The notes beneath the pieces are model-generated. The model had not been told where the DNA came from, made no database searches, and saw only the letters and a list, made by a program, of their open reading frames with translations. A DNA stretch of 64,000 nucleotides, taken from Triparma columacea. Lineage: Eukaryota; Sar; Bolidophyceae; Parmales; Triparmaceae. Of this stretch, positions 23,601-34,189 are shown one piece after another; the first letter of the stretch is position 1, and each line of letters opens with the position of its first letter. A program made the translations under genes and the position numbers. The stretch is from the NCBI GenBank assembly GCA_030267965.1, contig BRYA01000266.1:1-64000 (forward strand). The letters are read 5' to 3'.

Positions 23601-24432
23601 TGCTCGGCCTAGACATTGTTGGAGTACAAATGTGTCTTTATGCTTACCTCCTTCGGTTGTCGCTTCGCTCATCGTATCATAGGCCCTCGCCGAGGGAATG
23701 ACCGGAACTGAGGTCGAGATCAAGGCGAAGAAGCCGGGGATGAAGACCGTCGTCGACAAGTTCTCGGCCCTTGCCAAGGTGGAGGGTACCTACTTCCTCT
23801 GCCGCCAGGAGAACATGAACGAGGTGGCTGAGAACCTAGAAGACCTCTCCCTCCCCATATCAGACAAATTCCTCTTCTGCGTCGCCCCCGCCAACACAAC
23901 GGATAAGAACGCCATGAAGCTCCTGAGGCAGTACGCGGAGAGGAAATCCGAGGAGAAGGCCTTCTCCCTCAACATGAAGATCCCCTACGAGGCCCCCAAG
24001 ACCTTTGAGGAGCTAGGCCAGCTCTGCAACAAGCACAACTACATAGACCTCTACCTCTGGCTCTCCCAGAGGTTCGAGGGCAACAACGGGAGCTCAGGGA
24101 TAGAGACTAGGATCGCCATGCAGCAAAAGAGGCTGTTACTCAAGATGATAACAGACGCTTTGAGCGAGGAGGACGGAAAACTGGAGCTCGCCCACAACTA
24201 CGAGTACAACGACAGCAGGGCCAGGTGGAAGTTCAGGCAGAGTCAGAGGAAGAAGAAGGGTCAGCAGGCGCAGGACAGGGGCTATAAGGGTAGCAAAGTT
24301 CAGCGACCGAGACAACGAGAAAGAAAAATAGAAGAAAGCCCGGAATCCGCCTATCGGAAAAATAGTAGGAGAACAATTAGAAGTAGTGAGAGACAGGGGC
24401 GTCGAACGTCGCGGAGGGTTCAACGGAATTGA
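20696..24432 (+). CDS. SUPV3L1: SUV3-type mitochondrial ATP-dependent RNA helicase
   Basis: Seven exons (20696-21010, 21137-21298, 21479-21753, 21837-22098, 22205-22831, 22950-23525, 23683-24432) give 988 residues. SUV3 unwinds RNA and works with exoribonucleases in mitochondrial (or plastid) RNA turnover. The N-terminus is basic and Ser/Thr-rich, consistent with organelle import. The helicase has YYHGGPTNSGKTYQAL (Walker A, about residue 427), DEIQM (Walker B, about 508; this spelling is diagnostic for SUV3), VASDAIGMGLNLNIRRVIF and QIGGRAGR (motif VI). The C-terminus is very basic (KVQRPRQRERK). The N-terminal extension before the helicase core is longer than in the human protein and largely helical. 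Confidence 0.93.
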
Positions 24433-24602
24433 ATGTTGTGTAGGGAGTAAACGCAGAAACTCTTTTGTTTCATTTACCCAGGTATTTCCCTTCATTTGTG
24501 TGTGACTTGCTTGACCTCTTCCCCATTTCTCCGAGAAACCGATTCTGGACATCTACCTACTTTCTGGTGCAAGTCCTACTCCTTTGACGTTTATCGTCCC
24601 CA

Positions 24603-25948
24603 ATGACCCCCCACCACCCAAAATATCAGCTCTTCCCTTCCCCATCGAGTTTTTCCAACCAGTCTGCTTCTACCCTTGCGCTGTGTTCTCCTCATGCGTC
24701 CCCTGTAACGACTTTATGTGTTGATTCTACGTCGCGTTACCTCCTATCTGGTGACCGAATGGGTATTATTGGACTGTGGGACCTCGACAAGCCTCCGCCA
24801 ATGCCCTCATTGAATCCCAACATCTCCCTGTCGGCGACGCAGGCCTACGAGGAGGGTGTGAAGAGGATGAAAATGTCTCTAAGAAGATTGCCGTTGACGA
24901 AGTCTAAGCGTGCTGCGCCTTTTCCTACATCTTCGATAACCCAGACGTCCTGGTTCTCTGACACTGGAATGTTCTTGTCACTTGAGCCGTTGTCTACTAA
25001 GGTATGGGATACTGCCAACTTTGTTCCCGTTGTTAAGATAGATTCGGGCGGGGTTTCGATGGACGTTCTACCCTCGAACAACACCTGGGTTAGCGGGGAT
25101 TACAAGGGTTGCATACGGCTGCATGATGTTTTAATTGACAAGCCGACGCTCACATTTCAAGGGCACGCTGGTGGTATGGTTACTGGAGTGAAATGGGTGG
25201 ACGAGAACCTGTTCATGTCTGGCGGCCTCGACGGGAGAGTCAAGATATGGGATAGACGAAAGTCGGGAACTTCGAGAGAAATCGGAGGGCTCGATTTCGA
25301 GCGGACCCACTCTGAATCCGAGGTCCTTCGAGATTTCTCCTCGGTAGCACCGACGAACCACGGAGAGAGATTCCCGTACAGGGCGGCTCCTGGAGGAGGT
25401 CCAATAAACGGGTTCACCCTCACCACCTGCAAGAAGTTTGCCCTCAGTTGCAGCGGGTCGACCCTGACTCTGTGGGATGCGAGGGATAAAACCAAGGTTG
25501 TGAGGATGTGGCAGTCTTACAGTGTCGGTCTCGCCCAGCCGCCGACTGCGGAGAAGGGTGGCAAGACTGAGATTAGAATTGTCGACGGTGGGCTCCGAAA
25601 CAGGTGAGGGGGGAGTAAAACGCTAGTGAACACGAGTAGCTATAAGAGTTGGTATGCCATGTTATTTAGCTCACCTCCTTTGGCGCTCCTCCCCCTCTTG
25701 CTCATCGCAGGCTTTCGGACTACTGGATCGCGACGAACCTTACCTCTGCCTCCCACAATCTCTACACTTCCCCCCTCTACCGGCCCTCCCTCATCACCCT
25801 GGAGTCCCATCTTTCGCCCATCACGGCCATCGGGGTGCAGTCAGAGAGCAAACTGGTAACTGGAGCTGCGGATGGGATGTTGCTGGCCTGGAACTGGAAA
25901 ATGGGGTTCGGAAGGAAGAGGAGGGTGGTGGACGAAGACTCGTGGTGA
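24603..25948 (+). CDS. ERCC8: WD40 protein, ERCC8/CSA-like
   Basis: Two exons (24603-25603, 25711-25948) give 412 residues, close to human CSA (396). CSA is the substrate receptor of a CUL4-DDB1 ubiquitin ligase in transcription-coupled repair. Repeats end in typical WD pairs: GIIGLWDLD, STKVWDTANF, GRVKIWDRR, STLTLWDAR and GMLLAWNW. Features shared with CSA include an opening blade with YLLSGDRMGIIGLWDL, SWFSDTGMFLSLEPLSTKVWDT, and a final blade ending LLAWNW. A spacer of about 45 residues sits between the fifth and sixth blades. The gene converges on DDX27 with 80 nt between stop codons. Confidence 0.8.
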
Positions 25949-26028
25949 TAGGTTTTTTATGCGCGTGCACAGATAGATATGAATATATGTTTAGAATTTT
26001 TTAATATAAAAGGTGGCTTCTCTTCTCT

Positions 26029-28837
26029 TCACCTTCGCTTGAATTTGGACTTGGACTTGAACTTGTTGACAGACTTCTTCGCCCCCTTCTTGAGTTTTGG
26101 CTTATTCAAGTCTGCCTCGACAAACTGGTACCTTCCCTTTTGTTCGACGACATCGCCGTTCTTGTCCAACTTTTCCTTCTTCTTGCCTGCATAATTTGCC
26201 GCGACATCATCGAATATGCTGGAGGATTCGAAGGCCTTGGGGCGCTTGATCTTTTTATTTGCCTTCGCACTCTCGTACTCTTCATAGAGGCTCGTGTTGT
26301 CCCCTCCTTCGACGTCTCTCTTCTTCGCTTCTATCATTTTCTTTGCCCTAGCTGTAGCCTTTTGGGTTTCTTCGTTAACCCACTTCTTCTGGTCCTTCCC
26401 CGTCTCCTCCCTCTCTTTCCTGCGCTCCTCCTCCATCTCAGCCAAACTCTGCCTCAGCAGCATCCTTCTCTGCTTCTTTCTCGTCATCCTGTGTTTCCCG
26501 TCTCCCATTTGGCTCATCTCCTTCTTAAGGGGCTCGTAGTTCTTCTTCGTCGCGTTCTGTTTCGTCGTCTCCTTGTCAGTCTGCGGGGAAGTGTAGCGTT
26601 AGTTTTGTTTGTGAATTTTTCGACAAGCGCAGTGTTTGGATTGCCACTGTGTGCTTTCGCTTTCTTCCTGTACGCACCTTGCTTTGGAACCACTCCTTCT
26701 TGGGTCGAGCTTTGATCTCGTCGGCATGGATCATGATGTTCTTGGCACGCGTGGCCTCCATCTCGGCCAACCTGTCGATTTTGGCGACCTCCTCGGCCGC
26801 CTTGATCTCCTCGATGTGGGGCTGTAGGGAAATGATCTTCTTGTTAAAGTAGGAGATTGCGGATATCGGGACAGTCCTACTGCGGATGACGGCCCCTTCG
26901 CTGTTGGAGCCCTTGGGACCCTTCTTCATATTTTTCTTCTCGGCATCCTTGATAACCTCCTTCATCAGATGGCGCCTCCCCTCACTAATCATGGTGCAGC
27001 TCCTGCCGCCGCATCCCGCCCTCGCGGTCCTTCCGACTCTGTGCACGTAGGTGGTGATCTGCGTTGGCATCTCATAATTGATAACGGTCTCGACACTGGA
27101 AATGTCGAGTCCCCTCGCTGCCAAGTCCGTGCAAAGAAGCACGTCGATCTCCCTGTTCTTGAAGGCCTCAAGGGCTTCGAGGCGCTGGGTCTGAGTCAAG
27201 TTACCGTGCAGCTCGCCGCACTTAATGCCGCATAGGCCGGCGATAATCATCATCTTGTGGGCCACGACCTTGGTATCGAAGAAGCAAATCACGCGCTTCT
27301 TGAAGGTCCTGGTAAGAAGTGAGAGGAGAATGGCCTCCCTGTTGCCCTCATTACCCTGGCGGATCCTCACGAACTCCTGCTCGAGCCTCGGAGCAACTTC
27401 GACCTCGTCCTTGGTGTTATCCTGCCTCCCGGCCCTGACGCGAAGAGGCCTCTTCATGCTCAAATTAACAAGGTCGTCCACCTTGGTTGAGAAGGTTGCG
27501 GAAAAAAGGAGGGTTTGGCGTTGGACGGGGCAGGCCTTGACGATCTCGGTTACCTCCTCGATAAATCCGAGGTCAAGCAGGCGGTCCGCCTCGTCGAGGA
27601 CGAGGATCGCAATGTCGTCAAGGTCGAAGGAAGCGGCGTTTTGAACGTGGTCGAGGAGACGGCCAGGGGTGGCGATAATGAGGTCTGGGCGAGTCTTCAA
27701 CTCGGTGGCTTGAGCTGCGTTGTTCTTGGAGCCTCCGACAATAAGGCAGCTCTTGATGGAGGTGTAGCGGGCTATGGAAACTGTCATGGAGAGACACTGG
27801 GCGGCGAGCTCCCTGGTTGGGGTGAGGACGAGAGCCCTTGATGCCGCGGGGGTGCGGGGCATGTGGATGACGCGCTCGAGGATGGGCAACATGAAGGCCG
27901 CAGTCTGCGAAGCGAGGAAGAGCGAGACAAGGGAGGAGCGAAGAACGATAGACCGAAATTACGGCAGAGCATTAGTTAGTTGGCGATGCCCACATTACCA
28001 TTTGGGTTCGTGAATTCTTACCTTTCCAGACCCAGTAACGGCGGACGCGCAAATGTCCCTTCCAGCGAGGGCTGGGGGGATGCACTGCGCCTGGATCGAG
28101 GTGGGCGTCACGTAACCGATGGCAGAGATGCCACGCATGATAGGCCGGGAGATGTTGAGCTCGGAGAAGAGGGTGGTGGTATTTTTGGCGGAGTAAGAGG
28201 TGGAAGAGGAGGAGGTGGTGTCGTAAAAGTTTGCCTCCTTCTTCATCTCGGCCTCTTCCTCGCTGTCAATATCATCAGAGGAGCCACTACTACCAGAAGC
28301 GTCTTCATCGTCGTCAGATTCCGCATCAGAGCCCGAGTCAGTCTTCTTTTCCAAGGTCGTCTTGACATTGTCATCCTCTAGGTCAGCATTCTCATACTCA
28401 TTGTCCACACTGTCCTCATCAGAGGAGGAGGAGACGGAAGATTCGTCATCGCCGCCAGAGGTATCCTCAGATGCACCATCATCGTCATCAGAGTCAGAGG
28501 CGTCGTCCAAAACGTCGTCCTCGCCCTCGCTACTCTCCTCATCCTCCTCCTCATCCTCCCCACCCTTCATCATCTTCCTCTGAGCCTTGATGAGATCATC
28601 AACCCTCGTGCGGGCGGGAGCTCCAGCACGCATGTCGTTGCGGGCAAGGATCTCGATTGCGCTGCGGAAATCCCAACTTCCTGTCTTGGCTCCACCCTTG
28701 TCTTCGGAATAGCTCACCGAGCCAAAGTTATCATCCAGGTTGAACTGCTGATCCAATTCTTCCTCGTCAGAATCAGATGAAGGCGCGTTCTCCTCCGCTG
28801 ACTCCTCGTCGGAGGGGAGGAAGGGTAAGTCAGACAT
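26029..28837 (-). CDS. DDX27: DEAD-box RNA helicase DDX27/Drs1 (ribosome biogenesis)
   Basis: Three exons (28837-28022, 27904-26678, 26580-26029) give 864 residues. Drs1/DDX27 acts in nucleolar 60S subunit assembly. The first 200 residues are acidic with serine runs. The Q-motif (FSELNISRPIMRGI) is followed by AVTGSGKT at 266-273; an intron cuts after GSGK. Then come PTRELAAQ, TPGRLLDHVQ, DEADRLLDLGF (about 373), SATFS, ARGLDI and HRVGRTARAG. The tail is Lys/Arg-rich with the coiled region MTRKKQRRMLLR, as in Drs1. The donor of intron 2 is the rare GTGCGT. Confidence 0.93.
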
Positions 28838-29539
28838 TTTTGTGGGTTTGGGAGTGAGTGGTGAGTGGAGGAGTCGATGGTAAAGCTGAGATTTCAATGA
28901 GGGAGAAAGTTAAGGGTAAGGGAAATAGAAGGAGAGGATGTAAGTGTCACTTTATGGTTAGTGGAGGTAGAATTTTACTTTTTGTAGATACTTTGATAGT
29001 TTGAAGGGATGGCTCAGGAAATTGAGGGAGGCTCAGGAAATTGAAGGATTTCTGGACTGAGCAGCATTCCACGGTGACAACGGGAATGTGTTCCCCGTGG
29101 TGAAAATGTACAGAGACGCTGATGACGTAACTTAACAAGCTTGGCGTGTTCGTTTGACCAAATGAATGACAACCCTTTCCTTATTTCATGCACGGAAACC
29201 TTTTCTCAGTGCCGTCACGCGGAGAACGAAATTGCTCAAGGCCTGGTACAAAAGGGAGTGAAAAGCTGGACCGTGGAACAGAAGTTGAGACCTCCACAAA
29301 CAAATTTTTTATGTCATAAAAGACAAGTTGAATGCACAACTTCACCTCGAAAGTCTCAAGAACTTTGACATCACAAAATTGAAGAGTCACTGAGCAAGCT
29401 TTCTTAATTCACACGCCGACGGACTGAAAAACCCTCTTTCTACTTCCTCGTTGAACATAATAATTGCCGTAGTTGCCTTGTAAACTGCTGCTGCTGCTGC
29501 TAGTACCAAACAGGAACAACACTCTTGGCTTCCCGAAAT
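28838..29539. other. Intergenic region with short repeats, no gene assigned
   Basis: It contains the DDX27 promoter. GGCTCAGGAAATTGA is duplicated at about 29010-29045, and an imperfect hairpin lies near 29072-29100 (ACGGGAA paired with TTCCCCGT). The open frames here are short and not obviously protein-like, but upstream exons of the small gene at 29540 could be hidden in it. Confidence 0.4.
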
Positions 29540-29958
29540 ATGTTTGGGCTACTTAAAGGTATGAGCCAGGGTCTAGTCGTAGGTACAAGCACGACATTCA
29601 TCTCTTGTACCCTTGCTTGCGTTATAGAGAAGCAAACGTGCTACTACATGAACCAGTACAAGCCTGAGGTGAGGTCAATTGAACATCTGCCACGTTGCAC
29701 TTTATTGAAAGGAAGGTTTTGGCGAAATTCTTCTGTCCTTTTTCGTGTTGTGCAGCTTTCTTCACTACTTCAAACCTCAGAATCGCCCTTATCTTGCGTT
29801 CTAACCTTCGATCCTCTCTTTCTCTCCAGCTGTTTGAGAATGATTATGGAAGGGACCTCTTAGCAAAACATGACAGAACTGCGGGGCGGGACTACGAACT
29901 AGTCATTAATACTGAGCAGCGTAGTAATACCGTGGAGGTGCTATCGCTTCCAATCTAA
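29540..29958 (+). CDS. Small hypothetical protein
   Basis: Two exons (29540-29668, 29830-29958) join in phase 0 to give 85 residues. It begins MFGLLKGMSQGLVVGTS, with one moderately hydrophobic segment (residues 9-30), followed by a polar tail. The exon pair has a good GTGAG donor and a CTCTCCAG acceptor, and the joined protein looks less biased than chance frames. No family is recognised. More 5' exons are possible because the ATG is not preceded by a stop in a convincing UTR. The gene converges on the PDI-like gene. Confidence 0.45.
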
Positions 29959-30126
29959 TTTGAGGAGTTGGAGAAAAGAAAATTGTTTGGGAGGGGGTGG
30001 CTCCTGATCTGCTGGGTGCGCGTTCACCCGGTCGTATTTGCGGGTCTGTCAAACAAATCAAATTGCAAATTTTGCGCTTTAGCGTTGCATTAAAATCAAT
30101 CCCTTCTTTCCCCCCCCTCAACCACT

Positions 30127-30823
30127 TCACAACTCTCCCCCCGCAATAATCTGCTTCAGGATGCCAATCCGCTCGTGCAACCAGTTCTTCAACTCTGGCT
30201 TCATCTTCCCTTCCACCATCCCCTCCAGCCTCGCCGCCTCCTTCTTAATTTCATTGTTCCCCTTAAACGACCACTTGGAGATGTACTTGATGGCCTTCTC
30301 CGAGCAAGTTGAGGCGCTCTTATCAAGGTTGCACTTGACCTGCGGAGGGAGGGTGGGAAAGGAAAAGTGAGGCGACGACAGAAGGAGTTTGTTGGTTGTT
30401 GCTGTGTGTAACCCTCACAGTATGGTCACTGTCGCCTCGCATTCACCACCCCCTCACCTCCAACTTGTCCTGCACAAACTGCTTCAAATCGTCATACGAC
30501 CTGCCCCCCTCGTAAGCATCCTCCTGGCCGTTCAGGTAGTACTTAACGGTCGGGTACCCCCTGACGTCATTCGCCTCGCACAGGGCGTCCTCGTCCCCAC
30601 AGTTAACATCAGCGATCAGGACATTCTCGCTGGTCCTATACTCGTCAGAGAGCCTGTCGTAGTCGGGCTTCATGCTCTTGCAGTGCCCGCACCACGGCTG
30701 GTAGAACTTCACGATGGCGTTCTTCGCCGTGACAGAGGACTCAAAGTTCTCCATTGTGAGCTCCACGGCCCCGAGGGCCAGGGTGGGGCAGAGTCCGAGA
30801 AGAAACGCGATTACCAACCGCAT
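30127..30823 (-). CDS. Protein disulfide isomerase-like, single thioredoxin domain
   Basis: Two exons (30823-30458, 30339-30127) give 192 residues. A signal peptide (MRLVIAFLLGLCPTLALG) leads into one thioredoxin domain with the active site WCGHC (residues 44-48), the cis-proline context RGYPTVKYY and GGRSYDDLKQFV. This is the PDI a-domain pattern. The second exon encodes a helical Lys/Glu-rich C-terminal region of about 70 residues resembling the ERp29/PDI-D C-terminal helical domain. The protein ends in GGEL, not a classical KDEL/HDEL. It probably oxidises or isomerises disulfides in the secretory pathway. Confidence 0.88.
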
Positions 30824-31192
30824 TGTTTAAGATTGGGTGGGTATTGGTTCTGTGTGAAGAGGGGGGAGGGTGGGGTGAGAGAGGGGGGGGAATGGAGGTG
30901 TTCCAAAAGTTCCTCGACTGCAGACTGGGTTTAAGATAATGGGGTATAAGGGAGAGATTGAACGCTAAATTAAGTATGAAAATGAGGGGAAATGGGTTAT
31001 GTGTCCATTGTCAATCCAAAATCGACACCTCATATCAGGAACCTACCCAGTTTTGTGAATGGAACTTTGGAGGCTGGTCACTGAGGATGGGAAGAAAAAA
31101 GAACAAAAAACACCTTACTTCCCGCTAAAAAACATCCAGCTACTATTACAACCTCTCTCGCCATATCATGCCAATCCGTGCGCACACTCTGC
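30824..31192. other. Intergenic, no gene seen
   Basis: This is the upstream region of the PDI-like gene and the downstream region of the NDUFS6 gene, both on the minus strand. No coding or RNA signal is seen. Confidence 0.4.
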
Positions 31193-31754
31193 TTAATGCC
31201 CGGAGCTCACATATCTCAAGTTGCAGTATTTGCAGATTCCAGCGAGTTTGCTGCCGCTAGGCTTCAGGGTGATGTATTCTACGGGATGGCCAAGCGCTCC
31301 ACCGCCGCCCTCGCAGACGGCAAGGTCACCGTCAACCACGATAGGTTCAACCTTTGAGGAGAGAGAAGGTGGGGAGGGGGGGAGATTGGGGAGAGGAGTT
31401 TGTTGAGAGGAGGTTTCGTGGTACAGATGCCATGCACATGCGGTACAGACGGATTCAGTCCCAGTCGCCCCGAAGTCATCGCCCGTGCAAGAAGCATCCC
31501 TTTTAACCCCCGTCCCCCCATCTCCCACCCTCCCTACAGCTCGCCTCTCTCTCCACTTTGCCATGCCGTCCCTCACTCACCTCAAAAACCTTGTCGATAG
31601 CATCGCTTCTATGCTTGTTGTTGCGAATGGTAGGGTTGTGAAGGTTTGTCTCGGTGAGGAGGTTACTGAGAGCTACACGAGTCTGTGTGAAGTGCCTAAC
31701 ACTTCCCCGTAGAACAGACGGCGAAAGTGCCCTTCTAGCTGCTTTAAGGAACAT
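31193..31754 (-). CDS. NDUFS6: NADH dehydrogenase iron-sulfur protein 6 (complex I, 13 kDa)
   Basis: Two exons (31754-31581, 31351-31193) separated by an unusually long intron of 229 nt give 110 residues. The N-terminus (MFLKAARRALSPSVLRG, then HFT) is a mitochondrial presequence. The C-terminal zinc-binding domain is diagnostic: C-EGGGGALGHPVEYITL followed by CKYCNLRYV supplies the Cys-His-Cys-Cys ligands. NDUFS6 sits in the matrix arm of complex I and is needed for late N-module assembly. The intron itself contains a long open frame continuous with exon 2, which misleads simple ORF calling. Confidence 0.92.
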
Positions 31755-32070
31755 TTTGAGCTGCTTGAGGGGGAGAGTGTTAGATTCAAAACATCAATGT
31801 CGCATAAAATCACGAAATAGGTTTATTTTAGGCCCGATAATCCTCATCATCCCCAACGAGGCTCGACAGATATGGCTCAGATTTTATGCCCCCCATCAAG
31901 ACGAAACATGAATCAGACCATCCTAGGTGAGTCTCTCGATAACACTAATGGATTTTCTCGACCGATATTCCCAAATCGTGTAAGAACTCACTTCTCTATT
32001 TTAGTGGAGTTCGAAAACAAAGGGTGCAAACTGCTTTGCCAAACTTTTAAATAAGTCCATTTTCACAGCA
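31755..32070. other. Divergent intergenic region
   Basis: This stretch of 316 nt lies between the starts of NDUFS6 (-) and the CCDC77-like gene (+). It should contain both promoters. No TATA box or coding feature is evident. Confidence 0.4.
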
Positions 32071-34097
32071 ATGGCGACCGAGGAGATTATAGCTTCCGGC
32101 AATGATGCCATTGATGACCTTTTGGTGAGCCCTTTATCCCCTCTTACGTCCCTCAACCCTAAATATTGACCCATCCCATTCGCAATCGAATCGAACTCAG
32201 GCCTTCTACAGATTCAGAGTCGGGGAGTTCGAGAAGGAGAGGCAGCTTCACCTAGAACGTGTAGACATGATTGAGCCTCAGAAGGAGGAGCTACACAGGT
32301 TGAGGTGGGAAGGTAAGTTTCTTCAATTCACCCAGTTCCAAGGCAGCAGACATGGGGAGGCACTCTCCCTTGTTCCCTCGCTGGCCACCCAACATTCTCA
32401 CTACTACTCAAACCTCGTCGCCACCCACCCAAACCCTCGGCGCCCCAATAAAACCCTGTCCACAACCCCACCCCCTCACCCCACACAACCGCACCCCAAA
32501 CACACCTCAGCGAAAGCCCGGGACAGCGAATTGGTTGAGCTCCGCAAGACTGTCTCTGACGCTCAAATATCTGTTCACCAGGAGAGGGAGACTGCAAACG
32601 ACCAGGGGGCCATGATTCTGAGACTCAAGCAGCAGCAGGTGGAGGACAGGAAGCGCATCCAGAGACTCCTCGCGTTGACTCAACCCGTCGTTGGGGATAT
32701 CACCTTTATCCAGGAGGGTTCGGAGGACGCCGGATCAGCCTTGGCTGAGCAGTACCAGGTTGCCCTCAACAACGCCGAGAACGAAATGTCCAAGAAGCAC
32801 TCCAACGGTATCCTGTCCGCCCAGGCCGTGGCGTCGAGGCTCCAGGCCAGGAATGAGTCCCTTCAGCTCACAATCGACTCTCTTAAAGACCAGCTTAACT
32901 CTTACAAGGGTATTGCGAGGGATAAGATCTCGACTCTTTATGAGGACCGCAACATTAGAGAGCAGCAGTTCCAAAAGACCACCGAGAGCCTCATGTCAAA
33001 GGTTGAGCTCCTCACGAAGAAGCTTAACGCCACAGAGGACAACCTGAACGCAGTCACGAAGGACTACCTCGTCCTCCGCCACAACGCCCAGGTCGCCCAG
33101 CGCGTAATGATCGAGGAGAAGCAGCTCTTGAGGGCCGAGAGGGAGGCGTTGGAGCACGACCGCAAGTCAGCCGCGCGCCAGATGAGCCTCGAAATGGCTG
33201 CGGCGAGGGAGGCAAGCCAGGCTGAGATCGAGCTTGCCACCACTGATTTCAGGGGGCAAGTCCAGGCGAGGGAGAGGTGAGAAGAGAAGAGAAGAGAAGA
33301 GAAGAGAAGAGAAGAGAAGAGAAGAGAAGAGAAGAGAAGAGAAGAGAAGAGAAGAGAAGAGAAGAGAAGAGAAGAGAAGAGAAGAGAGAGTGAAGGGGGG
33401 GGGGGATAATCTGGACGTTGCGCTAAGCCAGCCCTTTCCGCGACTCACTTCGCTTCGCTCTCCGCAATCGCCACAGGGACATGGCAGTGCTTAGAGAGCA
33501 GTACGAGAACATACAGGGGGTCTATTCCGCCCGGGTTCGCGACCTTGAGCAGCAGCTCGAGCTCTACAAGCACAAGTACACCAGCCTCAATCGACGCAGA
33601 AAGCTCGAGATCCAAGGAAGCGCGGCGGCTGCCACTTTGCACAAACAGGAGGTCAAGAGCCTGAGGAGGAGGTGAGAATGGACGAAAAAGGCATCATCGT
33701 GACCAGCAATAATCCCCGTTGCACTAACCCAACCAATTACGCGGTTCACTTCGCTCCCCGCTGCAGCATCCGTTCAAGGGCCCGTGCCGCTGAGGGGGGA
33801 ATGGTAGACCCGACGCTGCTTCCCATTACTGATGACAACAGCAGCAACGTTGACCTAAATTCCGAGGAGGTAAGAATGGGCAAAGTTTAGAGCAACACGG
33901 TGATGATCCACTGACACAGCTCTTTCTGTGGCAACCCTAAACCGCAGGACGACGACGAACTCTTGGAGGAGAACATGAACCCTAACACAACTAATGAGGA
34001 GGGTGACAATTCTACTGTAGAGGTTGCCTACTTGAAAGAGAAGGTTTCCGACATGGAGAGACAGCTCAAAAGGTTACTGGCTGTGCAACAGAGATAA
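32071..34097 (+). CDS. CCDC77: CCDC77-like coiled-coil protein
   Basis: Six exons (32071-32124, 32201-32312, 32511-33276, 33477-33671, 33767-33869, 33948-34097) give 459 residues, close to human CCDC77 (about 490). It starts with an acidic leader and [13 protein letters not shown], then long coiled coil containing [20 protein letters not shown], the most family-like segment. CCDC77 is a centrosomal/basal-body protein of ciliated organisms, which supports a flagellate life stage. Intron 3 is filled with a GAAGA repeat that begins right at its donor. The gene converges on the WW-Dispatched gene with 92 nt between stops. Confidence 0.8.
33281..33385. repeat. (GAAGA)n pentanucleotide microsatellite in an intron
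   Basis: About 21 near-perfect copies of GAAGA start four bases after the GT of intron 3 of the CCDC77-like gene. They make up half of that 200-nt intron. Confidence 0.95.
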
Positions 34098-34189
34098 ATG
34101 TGAATAGAGTAGAATATTTGTGAACTTTGTACCAATAAATCAAACCTTCAAATAAACAAAGACGACGACTATTTTTCATCCCACCCCGT

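Noticed and set aside
31193..31576. Longer NDUFS6 reading frame through the intron (Gly/Ser/Pro-rich)
   Set aside because: Removing 31580-31352 with a GTGAG donor and CTCAAAG acceptor joins the presequence directly to the conserved domain; the retained sequence has no family similarity.
33234..33494. Repetitive REEKR-type ORF across the GAAGA repeat
   Set aside because: It is translation of an intronic microsatellite.
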